The notes under the pieces were generated by a model. The model saw only the letters and a program-made list of their open reading frames with translations, was not told the DNA's origin and did not search any database. This document shows, one piece after another, positions 8,088 through 14,948 of a stretch of DNA of 43,933 nt. A program made the translations under genes and the position numbers. How positions within the stretch are numbered: position 1 is the first letter of the stretch; every line of letters begins with the position of its first letter. The DNA is from Gemmata sp. (GTDB lineage: Bacteria; Planctomycetota; Planctomycetia; Gemmatales; Gemmataceae). The stretch covers positions 1-43,933 of the forward strand of contig JANWYJ010000085.1 of NCBI GenBank assembly GCA_025055115.1, written 5' to 3'.

Positions 8088-10583
8088 TCACTTCTTCGGC
8101 TCTTCCTTTTTGGGTGTGGGAGTGCCTGCCTGGGCGGCCTTTTCGCGCTCTTCGGCCTCTTTGCGAAGCTGTTCCAGTCGGGTCAGGCGTTTGGGGGGCA
8201 TGTCCGTTTTGGGTGGCGGGGTGGGGGTGGGGGGCGGTGTCGGGGTAGTCGCCACTTTGGGCGGTAACGGCGCATCGATCCGCAGTTGCGTTCCCCCGGT
8301 GTTGCCGATGATGGTTTCACCGTCTTTGACAATCACCACTTGGGCATACACCCCATGCTGCCCGACGGGGCTGGTCTTGTCGGCGGCAATCGGGATCGCG
8401 AATTCCTTCGTGTCTTTGGTGATTTCCACCACCGGTGCCGTGGTCTTGGCCGGTAGGCCAATGAGCGTCACTTTCGCCGGACCTTCAAACGGCGTGTTGA
8501 CCGTCACTTTGCAGAATAACTGCGTTTCTTGCCCCTGTTCGACCGCGGGACGTTCCATCGTCAACGACACAAACGGCACGGCCACTTCGAGGGTGAAAAG
8601 TTGGCTGGCGGTCCACACCGGGCCTCGGCCCGCGTCGGCGACGGCGTGAACCGCCGTTTTCCACTTCCGCGGCGCGGCGTTGGGAGCCGCGTTCATTGGC
8701 AAGACACACTCGGTTTGCCCCTCCGGAATCACGGCCGAGCCTTGAATCCCCAGTCCTGGGGGGGTCCAGAGTGGGAAAACCGTGATGGCCCCTTTGAAAC
8801 CTTCCGCACGCTTGGCCACCACCCGCAGGTTGTACGAACCGTTTTGCACCAACGGCACTTTCGGTTCGATCACTTCAATCGAATACGGGGCTGCTTCCCC
8901 GACAGCGACCGCGGTACGGTCAAAAAAGTGCCGCATGAAGGGGGTATTGTTGATGCCAACGCTGAAGACCGCGTCGAAGGTGGTTTGGCTGGGCACCGGG
9001 GCCTTCGGATCGGTGTGGGTGGCCGTGATGGCGGTCAGCCCACCGCCGAGGGGGGCATCCGGCTTGGCTTCCAGAACCACCGGCAGAATGTTCAACCCCG
9101 CTTCGAGAGTTTCAGCGCTGACGGTCACTCCGGGTGGCAGTTGCTCAAAGCCGATAGTCAATGGACCGCCGAAGTCGACCCGGTTGGCGATCACCACGGT
9201 GGCGTAACGACCGCCGCGGGGAACAGTGATCGTTTGCCGCTCTTGATTCAAAGGGTTATTGCCATCGACCCGGGGAATCGTTGTGGTCACCAACGGCTGG
9301 ATCGGGGTGATTTCGACTCGGTAGAAGTAATCAGGGCCGCCTTTGTTGAGGTGGTCGCGAACCCACAGGGTGTACTCGCCATCTGCGGGCACGGTGAAGC
9401 GCAGATAGCTATCTGGCCCGCCGCTATCGTCGTTGGCGGCCAGCCCTGCGCCGGTGGCGTTACCCACGGTAAGAACGGGATCAAGCGGCGAGCCGAGTTG
9501 CCGGGCATAGCAGCGGATGTCGAAAACTTGCCCTTTTTGAGCGGTGAACTTGAAGAAATCGCTTTCGCCGGCTTTGGCGATGATGCCATTGAAGGCTCCT
9601 GGGGCCGTGCCGGGTGTCGCGGTGGCGATACTGTTGTTATTCCCCGTTTCGTTGACACTCGGCAGATCGATGACTCGAAACGTAAAGCCAGTGGGTGCAA
9701 TACCTTCGGGCGTCTGGCAATGGAGGCGCCAGTGCGGCTGCGGCTTCTCGGGCAGCTTCACTTTCTGTTGGATGGGTCCGGTGGGATCGCCAAGAAAAGT
9801 CACCTCCAACTCAGCGCCCGGTTTTCCACCAGCAGGGAAGACCGCAGTCGGTCGGGGAAATGTTCCCACATGCAGACGGTATTGGCACGACGGATTCCCG
9901 CCGTAGGCGCTTTCGCGGACTTGGATGATGTACTTGCCATCCGCCGGAACCACAATCGAGCAGCCCCCATCTTGCCCGGTGAGGGGGGAATCGTCGCCCG
10001 TGGCCAATTCAAACCGCCGGGCATCCAAAATCGCCACATACGGATCGAAGAAAGTATTGCCAATTCGCATCCCCTCCACTTCCACCGACAACCGCTGCCC
10101 CTTTTTGCACTCGACCACAAAATAATCCTGATCCTCGTTGTCGATGACCCCATGAACGGTCACATTCAAGGGAATCGGCTGCGGTTTGTCGAATTCGCTA
10201 TTCGGTTCGGTCTCGGCAATCACCGGCAACGCCCCGACCCAGAAGGTCCGCAGTTCGGAAATGCCAGTGGCGGTGCGGACGCGAAAGGCGTGTTCACCCA
10301 GCCGGCAATCGGGGGCAATAGCCACCGTGACTTTCAGGGTGGTATCCGTGACAACTTCCAGCTTCTTGACGCGGATTCCCGGATAGTACACGAGCACTTC
10401 CTGAGCGTCCGCCAACCGGGCACCTGAGAAAATCAGTTCCACGTCCGTGCCCCGTTGCGCTCCCCGCGGCTGAATGATGCCCAGCGCTGGCGAGGCCGCC
10501 TCCAGTGACGATACTCCCCCCAGACACACAGCCAGTCCGCACAACCACGGCACGAAACGTTGGGTTCGTTGTTGCTGGTTCAT
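8088..10583 (-). CDS. Exported protein with two PPC (pre-peptidase C-terminal) domains
   Basis: An 831-residue secreted protein: signal peptide (1-29), an IPT/TIG-like beta domain (about 32-118), a first PPC domain (about 128-235) and a second (about 315-425) with the typical SDFFKFTAQKGQ and VPADGEYTLWV motifs, then further beta-sandwich regions and a Pro/Thr/Lys-rich C-terminal tail. PPC domains usually accompany secreted enzymes, but here no catalytic domain is visible, so a structural or ligand-binding role in the envelope is the simplest reading. Start ATG 10583 has GAGAAAG seven bases upstream. Second gene in the DUF1501-led block. The long proline run (PTPPPTPTPPPK) probably spans or contacts the wall. 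Confidence 0.85.
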   Translation of the reverse strand: MNQQQRTQRFVPWLCGLAVCLGGVSSLEAASPALGIIQPRGAQRGTDVELIFSGARLADAQEVLVYYPGIRVKKLEVVTDTTLKVTVAIAPDCRLGEHAFRVRTATGISELRTFWVGALPVIAETEPNSEFDKPQPIPLNVTVHGVIDNEDQDYFVVECKKGQRLSVEVEGMRIGNTFFDPYVAILDARRFELATGDDSPLTGQDGGCSIVVPADGKYIIQVRESAYGGNPSCQYRLHVGTFPRPTAVFPAGGKPGAELEVTFLGDPTGPIQQKVKLPEKPQPHWRLHCQTPEGIAPTGFTFRVIDLPSVNETGNNNSIATATPGTAPGAFNGIIAKAGESDFFKFTAQKGQVFDIRCYARQLGSPLDPVLTVGNATGAGLAANDDSGGPDSYLRFTVPADGEYTLWVRDHLNKGGPDYFYRVEITPIQPLVTTTIPRVDGNNPLNQERQTITVPRGGRYATVVIANRVDFGGPLTIGFEQLPPGVTVSAETLEAGLNILPVVLEAKPDAPLGGGLTAITATHTDPKAPVPSQTTFDAVFSVGINNTPFMRHFFDRTAVAVGEAAPYSIEVIEPKVPLVQNGSYNLRVVAKRAEGFKGAITVFPLWTPPGLGIQGSAVIPEGQTECVLPMNAAPNAAPRKWKTAVHAVADAGRGPVWTASQLFTLEVAVPFVSLTMERPAVEQGQETQLFCKVTVNTPFEGPAKVTLIGLPAKTTAPVVEITKDTKEFAIPIAADKTSPVGQHGVYAQVVIVKDGETIIGNTGGTQLRIDAPLPPKVATTPTPPPTPTPPPKTDMPPKRLTRLEQLRKEAEEREKAAQAGTPTPKKEEPKK

Positions 10584-10661
10584 CGTTGCTTTCTCAGGTC
10601 GTTCTGACAGGGAACATCAACGCCACGGGGCGGGTGAGTTTGTGAAACATGGCACAAGCGG

Positions 10662-10684
10662 CGGACCTCGTGGTACGAGGTCCG
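10662..10684 (-). terminator. Hairpin in the DUF1501-PPC spacer
   Basis: A 9-bp perfect stem (CGGACCTCG at 10662-10670, CGAGGTCCG at 10676-10684) with a 5-nt loop lies in the 129-bp spacer between the DUF1501 and PPC genes. There is no T-run on the - strand side, so it may be a processing or attenuation hairpin rather than a full terminator. Confidence 0.5.
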
Positions 10685-10712
10685 GCAAAACGCTGTTGCG
10701 TGCCAGGGAACG

Positions 10713-12017
10713 CTAGGCGAGCAATTCCTTGCGGGTGTGGCCTTCGCGGACAATGTCGATGGGCCGATCGCCGGGCGACATCAGCTTCTTGTCGGCGTCG
10801 ATGCCCAAGCAGTGATAGACCGTATGGGCCAGGTCTTCGACGGAGAGAGCGTCTTGGTCCGGTTCGCTGGCGGTAGCGTCGGAACGGCCGTAGATGAAGC
10901 CTTTCTTGATACCGCCGCCGGCCAGAACCACGGAGAACACCTTGGGCCAGTGGTCGCGGCCGGCGGTGCCATTGATTTTCGGTGTACGGCCGAATTCGCT
11001 ACTGACCATCACCAAGGTGCTATCGAGTAAGCCACGATCTTTCAGGTCGGTGATCAGCGTGGCGAAGGCCTGGTCAAAGGCGGGCAGTTGGCTTTTGATG
11101 CCGGCGGCGATGTTGCCATGCATATCCCAGCCGCCGTAGGTCAGGGTGACGAAGCGCACACCGGCTTCAATCAGCCGCCGGGCCATCAGCAGGCGTTGCC
11201 CCGCGGGATTGCGGCCGTAGGTGTCGCGGAGTTTGGCATCTTCCTTGTTGATGTCGAAGGCTTCGCGGGCTTTTTCGCTAGCGATCAACCCATAGGCGCG
11301 TTGGTAGAAGGTGTCCATCGCGGCGATGTTATCGCTTTTCTCTTTGGCAGCAAAATGGGCATTGACCGCATCGAGCATGGTGCGGCGGGTGGTGAAGCGT
11401 TCGGGGGTGACGCCATTGGGCAAAGCCAAGTCTTGGACGCGGAAACCGGGGTTGGCCGGGTCGCTGCCGAGGCTGAAGGGGGCATAAGCCGACGACAAAT
11501 AGCCACTGCCGGCGTCGGGCGCAGGCATACTGGGAATAGCCACATACGGCGGCAGGTTGTTGCGAACTCCCAATTCGTGGCTCACCACACTGCCCAGACT
11601 CGGATACTGAATCGCTGGGCTGGGCCGATACCCGGTGAACATGTTGTGGGTACCGCGTTCGTGAGCCGCTTCCCCGTGCGACATGGCTCGGCAGACGGTA
11701 ATCAGGTCGGCGATGGCCGCCGTTTTCGGCAAGCATTCGTTGAAGACTTCGCCCTCGATCTTGGTTTTCACCACACCCATCGGTCCGCGATACTCGACCG
11801 GAGCGTTGGGCTTGGGGTCCCACGTCTCCTGGTGAGCCGAACCGCCGGGTAAGAAAATGTGGATGCAGGCCTCCGCTTTGGGTTTCTTCGCTGCCGGTTC
11901 CGCCGCTTGTAAGCGCAGGTAGTGGTCGAGAGTTAACCCCAACGCGCCAACAGCGCCCACGTGGAGAAACATCCGCCGGTTCAAGGGCGACCCCGGGCAA
12001 CGCGACAACAGATTCAT
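10713..12017 (-). CDS. DUF1501 family exported protein
   Basis: A 434-residue member of DUF1501, a family related to the alkaline phosphatase/sulfatase fold and typical of planctomycetes. The N-terminus has RRMFLHVGAVGALGL, which fits a Tat-type signal although only a partial consensus. Conserved motifs visible are FLPGGSAHQETWDPKP, AHERGTHNMFTGY, TLTYGGWDMHGN and SSEFGRTPKINGTAGRDHWP; the Asp/His residues in them would be metal ligands by analogy with the superfamily. Substrate unknown. Start ATG 12017 has AGGAG eight bases upstream; the frame stays open to 12179 but that part overlaps the promoter. First gene of the block that continues with the PPC, DUF1549/1553 and WD40 genes. Confidence 0.9.
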   Translation of the reverse strand: MNLLSRCPGSPLNRRMFLHVGAVGALGLTLDHYLRLQAAEPAAKKPKAEACIHIFLPGGSAHQETWDPKPNAPVEYRGPMGVVKTKIEGEVFNECLPKTAAIADLITVCRAMSHGEAAHERGTHNMFTGYRPSPAIQYPSLGSVVSHELGVRNNLPPYVAIPSMPAPDAGSGYLSSAYAPFSLGSDPANPGFRVQDLALPNGVTPERFTTRRTMLDAVNAHFAAKEKSDNIAAMDTFYQRAYGLIASEKAREAFDINKEDAKLRDTYGRNPAGQRLLMARRLIEAGVRFVTLTYGGWDMHGNIAAGIKSQLPAFDQAFATLITDLKDRGLLDSTLVMVSSEFGRTPKINGTAGRDHWPKVFSVVLAGGGIKKGFIYGRSDATASEPDQDALSVEDLAHTVYHCLGIDADKKLMSPGDRPIDIVREGHTRKELLA

Positions 12018-12166
12018 CGGCAGTACTCCTGTCGAGAGGCGGTAAGGGTGTAATGGTGAGGAAATTGGGACGAAAAACCGAATTTTTAATCGAGCAACGC
12101 GCTCGGGAGGGCAGCGTAGGAGAGAAATTTCGCCATGTAGCAAAGATTCTTCAGCAGCAATATCTA

Positions 12167-12195
12167 GATATAGCCACAAAAAGCAGTGCCGTCAA
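12167..12195 (-). promoter_or_regulatory. Sigma70-like promoter for the DUF1501 block
   Basis: Read on the - strand, TTGACG (12190-12195) and TATATC (12167-12172) are 17 bp apart. A transcript starting here would have about 140 nt of leader before the DUF1501 start at 12017. The other two boxes in this spacer (TTGACA and TATAAT on the + strand) are only 9 bp apart and do not pair. Confidence 0.5.
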
Positions 12196-12228
12196 TTCTA
12201 AGATCGGGTTTCATTGACAGAAGCCTCC

Positions 12229-12234
12229 TATAAT
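12229..12234 (+). promoter_or_regulatory. Possible -10 box for the alpha/beta hydrolase
   Basis: A perfect TATAAT lies 69 bases upstream of the ATG at 12304. No convincing -35 hexamer is found at 16-18 bp, so this is a weak call based on the consensus -10 alone. Confidence 0.3.
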
Positions 12235-12303
12235 CCCCGAGGCTTTTGTGAATGAGATGTGAAGATCGTCCGGTTGATACTTCCTAGCTGCGGAGTGTTC
12301 AGC

Positions 12304-13125
12304 ATGAATCCTTACCCATTACGAATCGTGGCCGGGATGGTCTTGTTGGTCGCTATCGCCGGCACTGGCCCCCAGGTGGCGCTAGGGCAAGCGGAGAAAA
12401 AATACGGACTCATCGAGAAGAAGACCTATGAGTTCAAAGAGGCCAATAAAGAGATGGAATATGCGCAATACATTCCTTCCCAATACGATCCGCAGAAGAA
12501 GTATCCACTGATCATTGCCCTCCACGGGTTAGGAGGCCATCCGCAGCAGTTCATCCGCACGCGGGGGCTGACACAAGAGGCTGAGAAACGGGGGTATATT
12601 GTCGCGGCTCCAATGGGCTACAACACGCGCGGCTGGTATGGGGCACCCGTTCCCAAATTCACAGCCAAAAACGACGACCCGGCCAATCTGGCCGAGCTGA
12701 GCGAAAAAGACGTGATGAACGTTCTGGAACTGATGAAGAAAAACTACAACATCAACCGCGAACGTATCTACCTGATGGGGCACTCGATGGGAGGCGGCGG
12801 AACCATCCACATTGGCCTCAAATATGCCGACGAATGGGCTGCCCTCGCCCCCATCGCCCCAGCCATCTTTGGCCATCGCCCCAGCGAACTCGAAAAGATT
12901 AAAACGATGCCGATTATCCTCGTTCAAGGAGCGAAAGATTCTCTCGTTCGCCCCGAGTTCGTCCGTCCGTGGGCCGAGCAGATGAAGAAACTGGAAATGA
13001 CCCACGAATACCTCGAAGTGCCCGATGGCGATCACGGCAACGTTGTCGGCTCGCAGATGACGAAGATTTTCGATTTCTTCGATAAGCACGCACGGCCCCA
13101 CCCGCAGAACCCGCAGAAAAAATAA
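12304..13125 (+). CDS. Exported alpha/beta hydrolase (polyhydroxyalkanoate-depolymerase/esterase-like)
   Basis: A 273-residue secreted hydrolase. Signal peptide (1-29), then the alpha/beta fold with LIIALHGLGG (oxyanion strand), nucleophile S161 in GHSMGG, acid D212 in QGAKDS and catalytic histidine H244 in DGDHG, a complete triad in the right order. It resembles the LpqC/poly(3-hydroxybutyrate) depolymerase and prolyl-oligopeptidase-like esterases; the natural ester is unknown. The ATG at 12304 starts a clean signal peptide; an upstream in-frame ATG at 12259 is possible but would place 15 polar residues ahead of it. Divergent from DUF1501. The C-terminus ends in a NPQNPQKK tail, and the final codons with the stop are imperfectly repeated just downstream (13133-13148). 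Confidence 0.85.
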   Translation: MNPYPLRIVAGMVLLVAIAGTGPQVALGQAEKKYGLIEKKTYEFKEANKEMEYAQYIPSQYDPQKKYPLIIALHGLGGHPQQFIRTRGLTQEAEKRGYIVAAPMGYNTRGWYGAPVPKFTAKNDDPANLAELSEKDVMNVLELMKKNYNINRERIYLMGHSMGGGGTIHIGLKYADEWAALAPIAPAIFGHRPSELEKIKTMPIILVQGAKDSLVRPEFVRPWAEQMKKLEMTHEYLEVPDGDHGNVVGSQMTKIFDFFDKHARPHPQNPQKK

Positions 13126-13148
13126 AAAATCTCAGAAAAATAAAAAAT
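13114..13148 (+). repeat. Imperfect tandem copy of a gene end with its stop codon
   Basis: CAGAAAAAATAAAAAAT (13114-13130, containing the stop of the hydrolase) recurs as CAGAAAAATAAAAAAT at 13133-13148, one A shorter. A smaller CCCGCAGAA duplication sits just before it inside the gene. Confidence 0.75.
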
Positions 13149-13193
13149 TGTCCCCCACGGCCGAAAAAGATTGCGCATAATAGGAGTGTACGG

Positions 13194-14081
13194 GTGAACA
13201 CAATGGCGATCGCCAGTTTCGATATTGAAGAACATCACCGCATCGAAGCGGCGGTGGGACTGGCGATCACACCACAATTACGCGCTGAATATGCGTCACG
13301 CATGGAGCAGGCGACACGCCGGTTGATGGACCAACTCGCAGCGCAGAACATTCGTGGCACGTTCTTCATCGTCGGAGAAATCGCCCGCACGCATCCGCAG
13401 CTGGTTCGCGATCTGCATGCCGCGGGGCATGAAATCGGTTCACACAGCTGGGATCATCGTCGCGTGCACCGGTTCCAACCTGCGACGTTTCGCGCCGATT
13501 TGCTCACCAGCAAAGATGCGCTCGAACAAACCATCGGCGCGCCCATCGTTGGCTTTCGCGCGCCGACTTTCAGCGTGATGAAAGAAACCGCGTGGGCCAT
13601 CGACGTACTCGCCGATTGCGGTTTCGAGTACGACAGCTCGATCTTCCCAGTGCGGCACGATCGTTATGGAGTGGCCGACGCGCCCCGGGGGCCGTTTGTA
13701 GTCGTTGGGCCAGAGCGAGAAATGCTGGAGCTACCTCCGCTGACCTACCGGATGGCGGGTCTCAATCTCCCCGTGGCTGGGGGCGGGTACTTTCGACTGT
13801 TCCCAGTCGTCATGATGAAAGCTGGTCTGCGGCAAATGGCGCGCGGACCGGCTCCCCAAGTTGGCATGCTTTACTTCCATCCGTGGGAGTTCGATCCCGA
13901 TCAACCACGGCTGCCTCTGCGCGGCCTGTCACGCTGGCGAACGTATGTCGGTATGCGACGAACGATGCAGCGGCTCACGCAGCTACTGAAGAGTTTTACC
14001 TTTCACCGAGCTATTGATGTGGTTCGTGCGATTCGCGCGGCCGGTTATCAACTGCCCCGCTACCGGCTCGCAGCGGCTTGA
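13194..14081 (+). CDS. Polysaccharide deacetylase, NodB fold with DUF3473
   Basis: A 295-residue carbohydrate esterase-4 type enzyme expected to remove N- or O-acetyl groups from a polysaccharide. The catalytic Asp is D10 (SFDIEE) and the metal ligands are H84 and H88 in HSWDH; the C-terminal DUF3473 part shows GGGYFRLFP and YFHPWEFDPDQPR. This subfamily (TIGR03006-like) is usually found in exopolysaccharide loci, sometimes with exosortase/PEP-CTERM genes; none are seen here. No signal peptide, so it is probably cytoplasmic. The GTG at 13194 has AGGAG seven bases upstream; ATG at 13203 would be 16 away. It is separated from the hydrolase by 68 bp. Its last 99 bases overlap the tail of the convergent membrane protein gene. 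Confidence 0.87.
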   Translation: MNTMAIASFDIEEHHRIEAAVGLAITPQLRAEYASRMEQATRRLMDQLAAQNIRGTFFIVGEIARTHPQLVRDLHAAGHEIGSHSWDHRRVHRFQPATFRADLLTSKDALEQTIGAPIVGFRAPTFSVMKETAWAIDVLADCGFEYDSSIFPVRHDRYGVADAPRGPFVVVGPEREMLELPPLTYRMAGLNLPVAGGGYFRLFPVVMMKAGLRQMARGPAPQVGMLYFHPWEFDPDQPRLPLRGLSRWRTYVGMRRTMQRLTQLLKSFTFHRAIDVVRAIRAAGYQLPRYRLAAA

Positions 14082-14549
14082 CCGTGTCATGCCCGAGGCC
14101 GTCGTCCTTTCGTTGGTCGGTGACTGAAGAGCCAACAAACATCGCTTGGGAATTTTGAACCCAAGAAGTTCGTAATGATTCTGACGCGCGGCTGGTGAGC
14201 ATTCAGTGTCCGCCGATTGCGTTTCCGCGTGATGGTTCTGACAGATCAACATATGGGTGTAGGAGGTGACAATCCCCAGTATCCCGCAGCCCAACACAAT
14301 TACCCCTATTGCGACCGGCGGGCGACGCCGGGCAATGAGGCACACCGCGGCTACAAAAACCCCCACCCCTGCGGTTTTGTAAAGGGCCAAACCCTTCCAG
14401 CCGTACTGCTCCAAGCACGCCGCCGCAAAGGGGTTGGCTTCAAAGGCGCTCGGATCGGACTGCAGGAGCGTGAAGGTCATCAGCCAATCCACAACGCTCA
14501 GAAACGCATAAAGAATCAACCCCAACCCGATTATCAGCGGCCATACCAT
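13983..14549 (-). CDS. Small membrane protein, DUF5658-like
   Basis: A 188-residue protein with four predicted membrane helices in the first 110 residues (starting MVWPLIIGLGLILYAF) and the motif DWLMTFTLLQ ... EANPFAA ... YKTAGVG, which fits the DUF5658 family of small membrane proteins of unknown function. The C-terminal 70 residues are polar and have no family character; they run antisense across the end of the deacetylase gene. Start ATG 14549 is set by the first helix; the frame is open to 14702 but those residues are coded by spacer repeats. No clear ribosome binding site. Function unknown. Confidence 0.6.
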   Translation of the reverse strand: MVWPLIIGLGLILYAFLSVVDWLMTFTLLQSDPSAFEANPFAAACLEQYGWKGLALYKTAGVGVFVAAVCLIARRRPPVAIGVIVLGCGILGIVTSYTHMLICQNHHAETQSADTECSPAARQNHYELLGFKIPKRCLLALQSPTNERTTASGMTRSSRCEPVAGQLITGRANRTNHINSSVKGKTLQ

Positions 14550-14948
14550 ACGCGCACCAAGGTGTTGCGGAAGGGAAAGCCCGCCTGGGCGACCCAGGCC
14601 AGTGTGGATGCCTCCACGGAGTAAGCCAGTACGCACGCCTCCACGGAGTGAATCGGACGGGTGGGAACCGATCAGGCCAGCCCGTGGCTGAGAATTCGCC
14701 ACGCCAGCGGCCAGTGGTTCTTTGAGGAGAAGTGTAGGTTATTTTCGCAGTTCATGTTGGGTAAAAAACGCTCGGCCCCGAGGTGTGCCATCACGGCGAC
14801 ACCGGGTGAAAAATGGTCCGCTTTCCGCCGCGATGACAGGCAGCGACCGGGGCGGTGAATTTCTGGCTGCCGTGTGGCACTCCCTGTTGGCTCATGAAAC
14901 CGGTAAACTAATCATCAAGGCTGCCACGGAGATGGAGAAAGGATCATC
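14550..14948. other. 399-bp spacer between divergent genes
   Basis: No gene is supported here. It holds an imperfect 27-bp tandem duplication (at 14599-14653) and the promoter region for the M16 peptidase; I cannot pick out a confident -35/-10 pair. TTGGCT and TAATCA, 16 bp apart close to the start, are only a weak candidate. Confidence 0.6.
14599..14653. repeat. 27-bp imperfect tandem repeat
   Basis: Two units sharing GCCTCCACGGAGT (14610-14622 and 14637-14649), each preceded by CCAGT, at a 27-bp period. Non-coding spacer upstream of the DUF5658-like gene. Confidence 0.75.

Noticed and set aside
8529-10427. Long open frame (632 codons) on the + strand opposite the PPC gene
   Set aside because: The antisense frame has no domain or signal features, while the - strand frame has clear PPC domains, a signal peptide and a ribosome binding site. 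Long antisense frames are expected in GC-rich DNA.
12214-12234. TTGACA and TATAAT on the + strand as a promoter pair
   Set aside because: They are only 9 bp apart, too close for sigma70; only the TATAAT is kept as a weak candidate.
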